Origin: Ashinkailepas kermadecensis
Taxonomy: Eukaryota; Arthropoda; Thecostraca; Neolepadidae
Length of the DNA stretch: 64,000 nucleotides
Direction: 5' to 3'
Assembly (NCBI GenBank): GCA_034440615.1
Contig: JAOTOM010004555.1
Location: 248,001-312,000, forward strand
Shown: one piece after another, positions 37,222-49,100 of the stretch
Numbering within the stretch: position 1 is the first letter of the stretch
Layout of the letters: every line of letters begins with the position of its first letter
The notes under the pieces: model-generated
Databases searched by the model: none
Seen by the model: the letters and a program-made list of their open reading frames with translations, nothing else
What the model was told of the DNA's origin: nothing
Position numbers and translations under genes: made by a program

Positions 37222-38035
37222 CCGCTGATGTGGCACCATTCCAGTCAGCTTACAGTGGGGCCACTGAGCGTAAGATTTTCACCTGCACATTTCAAGACAC
37301 TGAGCGTTCCCATCATTAATCCAGTCTGGCGTGCGTAAGCGTGCATGTCGACAACGCTGGTGATCAGGGATCAACATTGTCCTGGAATTCCGAAATCCAC
37401 GTGGAAAACGGCACATTTTAGAAACTTTCTTGATATGCTGTGGATAGAGAGACTTCCTGAATTGATCTCCATCAAACAGCACAACGTAAAACTGTGGTAA
37501 CCGTTACTTGTGTTGCAATGCTCGATTCATGACATGTGTCGCATCACAACATTGCCAGCAGAGTGCCGGTGTATCATCCTTTGCACGAAGTATTTCCGCA
37601 TCATATTGCCAAGTTGTTTCCACATCATCATGGGCTTGATGTCTACGCCTGCTACCCTCCACTCTAAGAAAACAAATGAAGTCCAGAAAACTGGTGGTGA
37701 ACATTGCCTTTGCGATGCTAGAGTCTAGCAATGCGACCTGCTGTGAAACGTGGGTCACCCTGCGAGGCATGTGAAGCCTGGCCAGCCCGATCAGGCGGAG
37801 GCCTTCCCATCTGGCACACACCCGGCCATCGGTGCCTGGCCAGCCCGACCAGGTGAAAGCCTTCGCATCTGGCACACACTCGGCCATCGGTGCCTGGCCA
37901 GCACTGGTCGACCCCCCCCCCACAGCCTCACTAAGCGAGCCGGAAAGCGGAGCCGGGTCGCAGGCGAGGTGGTATTCCGGGAGCGGGATGCCCGTCGTAT
38001 CTCCCCCGAGCCGCGTCGTAATTACATGCTCCGGC
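37222..38035. other. Intergenic stretch, no gene seen
   Basis: Unique sequence. 37765-37905 holds a decayed repeat of about 70 bp (GGCCAGCCCGA-CAGG, then CATCTGGCACACAC, twice). A C run lies at 37912-37921. Confidence 0.5.
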
Positions 38036-38888
38036 CCGCGGGACCGTGTCTGCATCGCGGTGTCTGGCGGTCACTGGTCTCAGTGCTGGCACAGTCGAGA
38101 CGACATCGGAGCGAGATCCGCGGGACCGTGTCTGCATCGCGGTGTCCGGCGGTCACTGGTCTCAGTGCTGGCACAGTCGAGACGACATCGGAGCGAGATC
38201 GTGTTTGTATCGCGGTGTCTGGCGAGCGAGCCCGGCGGTCACTGGTCTCAGTGCTGGCACAGTCGAGACGACATCGGAGCGGGATCGTGTTTGTATCGCG
38301 GTGTCTGGCGAGCGAGCCCGGCGGTCACTGGTCTCAGTGCTGGCACAGTCGAGACGACATCGGAGCGGGATCGTGTTTGTATCGCGGTGTCTGGCGAGCG
38401 AGCCCGGCGGTCACTGGTCTCAGTGCTGGCACAGTCGACGAGACGACATCGGAGCGAGATCGTGTTTGTATCGCGGTGTCTGGCGAGCGAGCCCGGCGGT
38501 CACTGGTCTCAGTGCTGGCACAGTCGAGACGACATCGGAGCGAGATCGTGTTTGTATCGCGGTGTCTGGCGAGCGAGCCCGGCGGTCACTGGTCTCAGTA
38601 CTGGCACAGTCGAGACGACATCGGAGCGGGATCGTGTTTGTATCGCGGTGTCTGGCGAGCGAGCCCGGCGGTCAATGGTCTCAGTGCTGGCACAGTCGAG
38701 ACGACATCGGAGCGGGATCGTGTTTGTGTCGCGGTGTCTGGCGAGCGAGCCCGGCGGTCACTGGTCTCAGTGCTGGCACAGTCGAGACGACATCGGAGCG
38801 AGATCCGCGGGACCGTGTCTGCATCGCGGTGTCCGGCGGTCACTGGTCTCAGTGCTGGCACAGTCGAGACGACATCGGAGCGGGATCG
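38036..38888. repeat. Minisatellite, 86-bp unit, with matching short variants at both ends
   Basis: About ten copies. Full units are 86 bp and contain GATCGTGTTTGTATCGCGGT, then GTCTGGCGAGCGAGCCCGG, then CGGTCACTGGTCTCAGTGCT, then CATCGGAGC. The units at both edges lack the GAGCGAGCCC segment and share a different start, CCGCGGGACCGTGTCTGCAT (38110-38129 and 38804-38823), so the array is bracketed by one variant class. Three overlapping open frames result from stop-free units. Confidence 0.96.
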
Positions 38889-39492
38889 AACATAATATCG
38901 ACGGCATAAGCCGGCACCAAAGACGAGAAGGATAGCAGAAATGCGCATAGATAGAAAATAATTGAGGTCAAGCGACAAAGGGGGTACTAGAACGAGAGTA
39001 GAAACGAGGGCGGGTGAGCCGCAGGGGTGACATGACAGAGATAGACGTGGGGGCATGAGAACACCGGAGTTCAGACGTGGGGGCATGAGAACACCGGAGT
39101 TCAGACGCATCCAGGGTGGACCCGGTGGGGTAAACAGGGGTGGGGCAGATGAGAAAGATAATGATGCATGCTTGGCTTCAAGGAACATGATTGACTGCAA
39201 TGGATTGACGGGATACAGGGTGAGATCACAATGAACGATTTCCACGGCGCGTGCACGTCTAGGTGCGGCGGTGCGAATGCAGCCTAGCAAATGCATTGAG
39301 GACTATCCGACCAAAACGTACCAGGATTGATATCACAAGGTAACACCTTGTCACATATGCTCCGTTGAAGAAGGGAAAACATAAAATGCAGCATTTTGGT
39401 CACTGAAACCGACTGGGAAAAAGATGATGGAAAATGACTCGAAATACAAGGTATATTTATTTAACACGCGCCCTGGAGGGCCTCTGAAAATT
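38889..39492. other. Spacer with a 30-bp doublet
   Basis: A 30-bp sequence beginning ACGTGGGGGCATGAGAACAC is present twice in tandem at 39045-39104. Otherwise unique, no gene seen. Confidence 0.6.
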
Positions 39493-40130
39493 ACGCGCAC
39501 TGGAGGGGGGCGGATTCCGCCCCCCCCTAAGATCTCGGCTGCTATTAAAGCTGGAGAAACGAAATTCGCAGGGTGGATGGGTACGGTAGTGAACTCTATT
39601 GTGTGCAAATTTCCTGACCTTAGGTCAATATCTTCAAGGTCAAATGAGGTCACAATTGTCACAATTTTCTTGTTGTGGCTTGGCTTGCACATTGTTATGG
39701 ATCGCTGTTTAAATGCTCCCAAATGGGCATCAATGATGTTTTGGACATTACTAATGATGCAATGCAGATGCTAGACCCAACATTTGACATCAGGTCACCT
39801 ATATAGCAGCACTTTATCAGGTCAGTTACCTGTTCCAGTTACCGGAACCGGGCCGCCCGCCCGACTGCTCCGTCGGGCAGCTCGGCGCAATCGGCTTCGT
39901 GAAGAAAGGAGTGAAGTACATGAATAAAGTATGGAAACGCAATGACAATCAGTACAAATGACAAACAGTAGTGCATTTATGACAACATTCCAGTTGATCG
40001 AGTTTGGTTCCATTAACCTGTCATGAACTTGACCTGACTTGACCTCGGTGACCTAACATGACCTTGAAACTATATAGGATATCAATATATAGGTGGGCGG
40101 ATTTCGCCCCCCCCCCCCTCCAGTGCGCGT
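39493..40130. mobile_element. Element with inverted termini ACGCGCACTGGAGGGG
   Basis: ACGCGCACTGGAGGGG at 39493-39508 is mirrored exactly by CCCCTCCAGTGCGCGT ending at 40130. Next to each lies GGCGGATTCCGCCCC or GGGCGGATTTCGCCCC, itself palindromic. Inside, AGGTCA words point one way in the left half (39620-39655) and TGACCT words the other way in the right half (40027-40070), as subterminal repeats of a transposon often do. No target duplication is evident and no transposase is encoded, so the superfamily is open. Confidence 0.55.
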
Positions 40131-41573
40131 GTCAAGTGACGTCTTAATCCATTGAATGTTGGGATGACCAACCCTCGAACTACCGAAGGGTCACATTCCA
40201 TAGCCCTGGTGTCTTTTCCTTCAGAATAGCTGCCGAACACGCGGCGCGATAGCACTCATATTTAGTGTATCTTCTGACATTTGAATAAGGGTTCAACTGC
40301 TGTTACATTTGTTGTTTGAGTATCCAGAGTCATCGAGCTAAACGAGGTCAAAATCAGGTCCCCGATTTCGAAGTGTCATTTTTAGGGTACTTTTCCGAGA
40401 GCCGTGAAATAAATGGTTTCAAAGATACGCAAAATATTTCCATGTCAATATATAGGTATTTGTTCAACTAAAAACGTCTGGAAAATACATTCGGTGGCCT
40501 TTGGTCAGGGTACGAGGTCACATCAAGTTCAAAGCTGAATTGTCGCGTCCATGCTCAGAGTTTCCTGCCGAGCTATAAAAGCGAAAACCCTGAATTTGTA
40601 TATCATAGCGCGATAATCGTCGATAAGTGTGTAAAGTTTTAGGTGGCTATCAAGTCAGCTCACTGAGGCATGACCCAAAATGTGTACCTGTATCCCTCTC
40701 TGCAGAAATGCAGCTCACTGAGGAATGACCCAAAATGTGTGCCTGTACACTTCCCTGCAGAAATGCAGATCACTGAGGCATGACCCAAAATGTGCACCTG
40801 CGCCCCTATGCAGATATCACAAAGTGTCGAAATGCCATTGATAGTCTTTTTAGGCAGCTAAATTACATCACATACTCTCTTATTACATGAGTTGACATGT
40901 TTTCTACGCGTATTTCAATGCATGTGCACTTTCAACTTCATCATTTGTTGATCACCCAGGTGATACGGGCTGGTCTAAGTTGATCCTCTTTTCCCAGGCC
41001 ATTGACTTTTAGGGCTGTTCTGAACCATGTTTCGAATTCAGGATGCTTCTGTCCCACTTAGTGCCAAAATTATATGAACAGGGCGTATGTCATCCTAGAT
41101 CAATGACCCTAAGGCAGTGATCTGGTGTGACCCAAGTTGGGCTATTTGCTGCAGATTTATTTATCGGGTACTTCTCAGTGCTGAATTTCAATTCACCACA
41201 CCTTCGCTCCCCATAATTGCACAAAGCGCAGAACTAGATAAAGCATGAACAGTGTACCCTTGAAAGTGGATGACCTTGCCCGGTCAAATCTTACTACATG
41301 TTCTTTCATCAGGCGTTCTGGCACCATATGTGGCAGCGCATAATTAGAAGCCAAATTTCCTTTGTTGCATCGCTTTGTCGTTCATATTTTGGAGGTATGT
41401 TACAAATAACTTCGAATGCGGAACAACGATGTTGTTTTCCACTCCAGCTACACGCTATCTGACCACGTGATCTTGACCTTAAAGCTGCATGTTGATTAGA
41501 GCATGGAGCCCGTCAGAAGTTCAGCTAATTGTGCCAAGTTGTACTCGAAAATATAATTTAGTTAGCGGCTAGA
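40131..41573. other. Intergenic stretch with a 55-bp triplet repeat
   Basis: Three copies of a 55-bp unit start CAGCTCACTGAGGCATGACC at 40656, 40711 and 40766. The remainder is unique and AT-rich, with more AGGTCA words at 40345-40360 and 40511-40520. No gene is seen. Confidence 0.7.
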
Positions 41574-41613
41574 CGTTGACAACCGGCCAAATATACCTGG
41601 CCGGTTGTCAACG
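41574..41613. other. Perfect 16-bp stem hairpin
   Basis: CGTTGACAACCGGCCA (41574-41589) and its exact complement TGGCCGGTTGTCAACG (41598-41613) flank the 8-base loop AATATACC. A perfect stem of this length with so short a loop is unlikely by chance. It could be a transposon end, a structured RNA or a cruciform site. A Helitron end was considered, but the expected CTRR-T arrangement is not found. Confidence 0.75.
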
Positions 41614-41936
41614 GTAAAAGGTAGACAACATTTGTCTGCACCACTGAAGAAATGGAGGATGACACCATGCGCCAGTAAGCACCACGTTTCTCTACGTGGT
41701 TCAGAACAAAAGTTGGATCGGAGGGAAATTCCCCCCCCTCCTCTCCCCGGCAAGAGGGTTGACCGACCAACAGCAGTTCGCGGGTTAACCGGCACCAAAG
41801 AGTAGGCAAACGCTATCGCCATATTGGACTACATCTTTTGTCCGACATCTATGAACAACGAACGAACATCTATAAACACAGCGACGCCCTACAAGGCTTC
41901 GTTTGTTCTGCCTTCCGTTCCACAATGCACACGTTA

Positions 41937-42027
41937 TCCAGTATAAATGTTATCCAGTAGCAACGCTATCCAGTGGCAACGCTATCCAGTAGCAATGTCA
42001 TCCAGCAGCAATGCAATCTAGTAGCAA
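41937..42027. repeat. Short minisatellite, 16-bp unit
   Basis: About six copies of ATCCAGTAGCAACGCT with substitutions (GTGGCAACGCT, GCAGCAATGCA). Confidence 0.85.
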
Positions 42028-43236
42028 TGGTTTCTGCGGCCCCTTCGGGAGTTAATCTCTCCATCCCACATGTCATCGATTTTCCGTTACCAAAACAACA
42101 AGCCCTGCTTCACCCCAGTTATTCCATGTGCCCTGTCGACCGACACGTATCCCTGGCGGCCCAGAAGACGAGCGGGGCAGGATCGCGAACACACGGCGGC
42201 ACCTGAACCGCTCTCGTCACGAGCTCCACTGCTAGCGTTGGAAAATTAATGCCGTTCTGAATATTTTTTTTAATCCAGAACATTTATCCTCTCCATAAAA
42301 TTATCCTCTCATTTTTCACATTTGGAGGCCGAATGGTGCTGTTTAATGATGGATTACCTGGCGATAAATTGTTCAAGATTTACTGGAAAGTGAAAAATAA
42401 GATTCTGGTGTCACAGGTTAGAAGAAAAATATCCTCTCCGCGTTCGGATACCACAAAATTTTCCCCTCCACATCTAGGATTACAAACCACAAATCCAGCC
42501 CTGCCCACTGTCGAAAAATATCGTACTGGGTGAGCTGTTAATAAGTCTAAGGTTCATTATTTTCCTGTACCTGGAGTGGGTGTAGGGGTCAACGCTGGGT
42601 AAATGCGGAGGTCAATATTAATTCCACACAAAGCACCAACTCCCAACTTCGAGTTCAAGTATCGAGTACATATTTATATTCAGCCTTGTGGAATCGGCTT
42701 ACAATATAGCTTTGGTCCAAAATATCCAGCTCGAGAATATTGTGTTCGAGCGGGCGTCCTAAGCCTCCGAGGTCTTCGCCCTTGCGTCCTACAACTACCC
42801 GGTCCGGCACTTGCCCGCGATGTCGCCGTCGCTTGCACATGCGGCGTTTTCCTCCGTTTACCGACAGGGTGGTATGGAACTGCCTCTTACCTCCACCCGG
42901 TCTCCGATCGGCCGCGGCCATAGTCGGACTCGGTACGGACGATCCGAGGCCGGTGAACTGCCGACGGTCGGCCGGCGGCCGGTTATCGTTTTTGTTAGGT
43001 TTCCACGGGTGGCCGGCTCGCTTTCCCAATATCGAGGCGGACGCGATGGCGCGAAGCGGTGGTTGAGGAGAGGGGATTTGCGGGGGGGGTCGGCACGACG
43101 GTCCAACAAGAGCACACACAACACAGTCTCTCGCAGAGAAGGCAATGGCGTGCATCGAAGGCTCAGAAGAACTTCAGATAATGGCGTACTTCGCCACCAA
43201 GCTACCACACAAATCACCGATGGAGGCTCTGTCAAA
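42028..43236. other. Intergenic stretch, no gene seen
   Basis: 42730-43130 is GC-richer and gives overlapping frames on both strands without motifs. No gene is supported. Confidence 0.45.
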
Positions 43237-43430
43237 AGTTCCACATGTTCGGATGTTGTTTTATGGTGGAGGTGATCTAGCCTTGGTCATAGTCGGGCTA
43301 AAGTTCCACATGTTCGGATGTTGTTTTCATGGCGGAGGGGCTCCAGTCCTGGTCACAGTCGGGCTAAAGTTGCACATGTTCAGATGTTGTTTTCATGGCA
43401 GAAGTGCTCCGGTCCTGGCCATACCCCGGC
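43237..43430. repeat. Three copies of a 65-66-bp unit
   Basis: Copies start AGTTCCACATGTTCGGATGT at 43237 and 43302 and AGTTGCACATGTTCAGATGT near 43368. Two of them contain GGTCATAGTCGGGC or GGTCACAGTCGGGC. Confidence 0.9.
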
Positions 43431-43686
43431 CACGTGCATCACAGTCAACCTCAGACCAAATTTACAGCATGAAGTGTCGGTCAAGCAGATTTAAGTAATG
43501 CTAAGGTACTACTTGTTAACATCGATGAATAGGCAGGGGTGAACCAGGAAAGGTGGGACATTTAGGGTGACCAGAGGTGGCAATATGGAGCCTGCTGAGG
43601 AAGAAGTGGGACGACACGAGAGTAGTAGGTTGTGGCAGGTACACTGTCGACTCAAGTATGTACGGGGAGTGTAGAAATACGATTAT

Positions 43687-45742
43687 AGGACAAATGTACG
43701 TAAGGACAAATGTACGTAAGGACAAATGTACGCGTATGGCAGATGTACGTAAGCAAATGTACGTAAGCAAATGTACGTAAGCGCAGATGTACGCATGGCA
43801 ATTGTACGTAAGCGCAGATGTACGTATGGCTAATGTACGAAAGCGCAAATGTACGTATGGCAAATGTACGTATGCGCAAATGCACGTATGCGCAAAAGTA
43901 CGTAAGCGCAAATGTACGTATGCGCAAATGTACGTAAGCGCAAATGTACGTAAGCGCAAATGTACGTATGCGCAAAAGTACGTAAGCGCAAATGTTCGTA
44001 TGCGCAAAAGTACGTATGCGCAAATGTACGTAAGCGCAAATGTACGTATGCGCAAAAGTACATAAGCGTAAATGTACGTAAGCGCAAATGTACGTAAGCG
44101 CAAATGTACGTAAGCGCAAATATACGTAAGCGCAAATGTACGTAAGCGCAAAAGTACGTATGCGCAAATGTGAGTATGCGCAAATGTACGTATGTGCAAT
44201 TGTACGTATGCGCAAATGTACGTCCACTTACGCATACGTACCTTTGGGTTTACGTACACTTGGTTAGGCGCATATGTCATACGTACATTTGCAGTAACCG
44301 GACAAATGTACGTACGCAAATGTACGTAAGCAAATGTACTTAAGTGCAGATGTACGTATGGCAATTGTACGTAAGCGCAGATCAACATATGGCATATGTA
44401 CTTAATCGCAAATGTGCGTATGGAAAATAATGTACGTATGCGCAAATGTACGTAAGCACAAATGTACGTATGCACAAATGAACGTAAGCGCAAATGCACG
44501 TATGCGCAAAAGTACGTAAGCGCAAAAGTACGTATACACAAATGTACATATGCGCAAAAGTACGTAAGCGCAAATGTACGTATGCACAAATGAACGTAAG
44601 CGCAAATGTACGTAAGCGCAAAAGTACGTAAGCGCAAATGTACGTAAGCGCAAAAGTACGTAAGCGCAAATGTACGTATGTGCAATTGTACGTATGCGCA
44701 AATGTACGTCCACTTACGCATACGTACCTTTGGGTTTACGTACACTTGGTTAGGTACATATGTCATACGTACATTTGCAGTAACCGGACAAATGTACGTA
44801 CGCAAATGTACGTAAGCAAATGTACGAAGTGCAGATGTACGTATGACAATTGTAAGTAAGCGCAGATGTACGTATGACAATTGTACGTAAGCGCAGATCA
44901 ACGTATGGCATATGTACTTAATTGCAAATGTACGTATGGAAAATGTACGTATGCGCAAATGTAAGTAAGCGAAAAAGTACGTATGCACAAGTTTACGTAA
45001 GCGCAAATGTACGTAAGCGCAAAAGTACGTAAGCGCAAATGTACGCAAGCGCAACACTACCTAAACGTAAAAGAATGCAAGAGCAAATGTACGTAGGAGC
45101 CAATGTACGTACATTTAGGCATACGTGCCTTTGCGTTTAAGCACATTTGGTTAGGTGCATATGCCATACGCACATTTGCTCTTACGTACATTTGCACATA
45201 CGTACATTTGCGCATGCGTACATTTGCCATACGTAAATTTGCGCATAATTAAATTTGGCATACGTACATCTGCACCTACGCACAATTGCCATACGTGCAT
45301 TTGCGCATACGTACATTTGCGCTTACGTACCTTTGCACTTACGTACATTTGCGCTTACGTACATTTGCGCATACGTACTTTTGCGCTTACGTACTTTTGA
45401 GCTTATGTACTTTTGCGCATATGTACATTTGCCCTTACGTACATTTGCGCATACGTACTTTTGCGCTTTTGTGTCGCTATACTTTCCGTACGTACATTTG
45501 CGCATACGTACTTTTGCGCTTACGCACATTTGCGCTTACGTACATTTGCGCTTACGTACTTTTGCGCATACGTACATTTGTCATACGTACATTTGCGCTT
45601 ACGTGCATTAGCCATACGTACATCTACGCTTACGTACAATTGCCATACGTACATCTGCGCTTACGTACATTTGCTTACGTACATTTGCGTACGTACATCT
45701 GCCATACGTACATTTGCTTTACTTACATTTGTCCGGTTACCG
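43687..45742. mobile_element. Foldback-like element with long arms of a 16-bp repeat
   Basis: 43687-45110 is mainly CGCAAATGTACGTAAG (and GTATG variants) in plus orientation; 45115-45742 is the same unit inverted. The order of rare variants is mirrored: reading in from each end gives GGACAAATG, then GCAGATG, GCAATTG, GCAGATG, GCTAATG, then ordinary units. This is a true inverted repeat, not two random arrays. Two internal junctions at about 44221-44300 and 44707-44787 (486 bp apart) carry a unique centre (CTTTGGGTTTACGTACACTT), then a stub of inverted arm ending GCAGTAACCGGACAAATG, then a new left arm. A related centre lies at 45115-45160. The layout suggests three tandem copies, two with a collapsed right arm. 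Foldback transposons have long tandem-repeat-built inverted termini. No transposase is seen. Confidence 0.7.
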
Positions 45743-45845
45743 GCCGCCTCATCTTGAAACCGCGTTATCTCTGGCACAGTTCCAGTCACAAAGAAACGGT
45801 CCCGTCGGCCAACACGTGATTCGTCACCATTTTGTTCTGCGTCCA

Positions 45846-46161
45846 GACACGGCACATCCACATACACCTATTTCCGGTGAAGGAGAATGTTGGCTTTCAC
45901 CTGAGGAACCTCAAAAACGCCGATGTTCAGTGCATGGCATTGCCAGTTTCCAACCCGTTCACTCTGAGCAATAACTCCTGTGCATTGTGTGAGCATCACA
46001 GACTGAATATGGCCAAGTTCAAAGTAACTATTCCAAATGCAGCAACTTCTTGCTACATAAATAGCACAATTTACCCTAAAGCGATGCTTTTTGAGGGAAC
46101 TACATGTGATGTACAGGTCCAGAAGAACAGTACCGTCATTGCCACCTGTGACGCGAAATAA
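45846..46161 (+). CDS. Exon-like open segment, unrecognised, possible extracellular protein
   Basis: An open segment of about 105 codons ends in TAA at 46159-46161. It has no ATG at its left edge; instead a pyrimidine-rich run ending in TCCAG (45830-45845) resembles a 3' splice site, so it could be a terminal exon. Codon use looks protein-like, and the translation has a Cys cluster (NNSCALCEHH), further Cys residues and several N-x-S/T sites (NNSC, NST), as in secreted or extracellular domains. No family is recognised. The phase upstream of the acceptor and any partner exons are not visible. It may be a real exon, a pseudogene piece or a chance frame; the last cannot be excluded. Confidence 0.35.
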
Positions 46162-49100
46162 ATACCGATCAAATACGGCTGTGTTCATCGACGACACGGG
46201 TTACTAATCCCACGCAAGGCGAACGTAGCAGATGCGGAAACTTTGTCGTCAGCTGTCAAGTTCTAGATACCATATTTGTTTATTGTCAATAATCTCCAAC
46301 GGCACATTCAGCCCTTCACAGGAGAAGTCGTGTAAGGACTTATCAAGGATATCGAGGAGTTCTACATTTACAAAAGCTATGGAGAGAAAAAAAACTTCAG
46401 TAACTAAGCGCAGCAGAAGTCACCTTGGTTCCATTTCAGTGTTACAAATATAATCCAACATCCTGGGTGTAACTTTATTTTTAAAACTGGGGAAAAAAAA
46501 TCCGAATACGAGGGCGGATTCAACGGCTGATTTTCAGGACACAGTCCCTAATTTCGTGCATCGACATGGAGCTTTTGAGCAGGAGCGCAGCCAAGGGGGC
46601 GACACACAAAATGCCATCTGATGCAGTGTATGGCAATATTTGCGACTCCTTTGTACGGGATTTATATGCGCATGGCTGTAGATCCTAGATGGGTCGGGCG
46701 GTCCTCCTCTTTGCCTTTGCTCCATCCTCCTTGCTTGGTGGTTGCTTATGTTAATTTGTAATTATCCATATTCAATAGGAAAATTTGTCTTCAAAACAAG
46801 GACTTTGATCCCCTGGCTTCGTGAGATATCTCCAGCCCTGAAAAGGCAGCATTTTCTGAAGAGGGGTGGGACAGGGTGCGTGGCAGTCCGGAGCCCAAAC
46901 AGGATTATATGATGGGGAGGAAGTAATTATTTCTGAAGGACGTGCTTCATGCGCCCACCCTCGCCCCCCCAAAGAAAAATATCGGCATCCTGGGCGTAGC
47001 GTTTGAAGCAGCGTGGACAGGTCCAAAACATATTTGAATGATGGGGTGCAGAAGGAAAATTGTAAGGACTGAGATGCTGGAGGCTGATGCAAGCTTGTGA
47101 ACTACCAAGGTTGGATTTTGTTATTCCTCTGAAAACATTCACCTCGGGGGTGCATATTTCATGCAGAGGCTGAGACTCTGAACACGGCAAGACTTTGTCT
47201 CAGCCAGTTCTCAAGACACGGTCCTAACACATTAGGGTGTCGAATGACTGTTGGGGCACTTGGGCCGCTGTTGGGGTCTCTGAGCTGCTGTGCCGGTAAG
47301 CTCAAGCTGATGTTGAGCCTCTGGATCATGTTGGGCGCTCCATGTTGATGAAGGCCTGACAACCCGTTGTTTGGGCCTGTGAGGGGAGGACCTGCGCTGC
47401 AGCTAGGTCTCTATTGGGGTACCATTGGCCGTTTACCTCGTTGTTGTGGATCACAAGACGTTGCTGGACTCCGACCGTGGTGCCCCAGACGGAGTAAACA
47501 ATATACAATTTTATAGGGTAGCAGTATATTGAAACAGCTTATTTAGGCTACTCCAGGGAAGGTTTGCTGAGCGGAAATTCCGCTCTCGAGTTACCTTGAT
47601 CAATTACGTGTTGGCACAAATTAGTATTAGGACATGGCTCTGTATTGGAGATCGGAGGGGCATGTGCCCTTCCGAAAACATACCAAAATGATACCATTCC
47701 TTGTAAGTTTAGACGGCGTACTTGGCGCCGTCAGAAGAGGCCCCTGTAGGCCACCAACTGGTCCTATTCCTATTCCTAGAAGGCCCTCGAATTATTGCAA
47801 TTTCCGGAGGCTCTGCAACTCCCATGGCCCATCAAGCACCAGTGGTACTCAATCTTCCAGGGGCACTCCAACGCCTCCAAGTGCCAGACGACAAGCGTCC
47901 GCATGCAGCCGAACCTGGCCGCCCGATGTTATGAAGCACACCAGTGTTATGGAACCCTCCCATCTTCAACGGGTCTCGCCAGCCTCAAGAGGCATCTCCA
48001 ACTTCGAGGGGACCTTCCAGCTTTCTTAAGAGCTCTCCCAGCTTCAAGTTCCCACTCTGGCTCCCAGGAACAACACCTGTTCCCAGCTGTCCTCTAACCC
48101 TCGGGACTTCCCCAGCTTTAGGGGTTCCCCAAAATTGTCCAAATTGTCAGAGGCTCTATATCTCCTCTAGCTGTATGGAGATCCCCGTAATCGAAGAAGC
48201 CATTCAAATTTCCAACTTCCTAAGCTCTAAGGGTATCTCAGGAACACCGAACTCTAGGCATCTTTTATCCAGAAGTCATCCAACTACTGCAGAGATAATC
48301 AAGCTCCATAGGGCCATGGAGGTCCCTCTAGCCTCAAGGGTCCCTCCTTCCTCAATGATTCCTCCATCTTCAATTCAAGCCGCCCCACCAGCGACCAGTC
48401 TTACGGACCTGCCCAACTTTAAAACGCCCTCGCAGTGTCAATTGGCTCTTTCAGTGCCAAAGGCCCATTCAGCTTCAACAATCCTCTCCAGCTCTCAGGA
48501 ACCCATCCTGATTCCATGTGAGCCCAAACAAAAATAACTCATTGAGCAGAAAATGCATCACTTTCGTCAAATATTTCCGTTTTAGTGTAGCGCAAAACCA
48601 AACTTTACGTGGTTTGAACTGGTGTATTTTCTTTGCTGCGGGACGGATTCCCATCTCCCTTGGCTTGGCCTGTGGGTGTTGACTGGAGAAAATGGTATTA
48701 AAACGCCTCGGGCCAACCAATAATTTTCATAAAGCTCCACACCTGCCAAGATTACTTCACAATGTGAGTCGGCACATATGAAGTTTACATAACTGACTAC
48801 ACAAAGCCACATGATTACACGGATTACATGTGAAAATGCTAAGCTGATGCACCACCAATCCTGCTAGCATCCAAGCCAGAGACAGTAATCAAAACCGATG
48901 GGTGCCGTGGGAACAATGTCTCTACCGAACGAGCCTAATTTGTGCTTGCAAACTTATGCGATTCGGGACCATGTTGAACGTGGAAGGGGTACACCGCCTG
49001 TTAAGCAGGTCTCAGACTATTTGCTTGTAAATCATACCAAATGTAGTGTAAACGACATGTTCAGTCGGCACAATTTCAATAATGTGAAGAGAAAAATGAA

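Noticed and set aside
41574..41613. Helitron 3' terminal hairpin
   Set aside because: A CTRR end followed by T at the right distance is not present on either strand.
43516..45057. 513-codon minus-strand frame rich in RTFALTYICAYVHL
   Set aside because: Translation of the 16-bp repeat arms, repeating every three units; not a membrane protein.
47944..48537. 197-codon Ser/Pro-rich frame
   Set aside because: The DNA looks like very decayed short repeats; no domain or splice context supports a gene.
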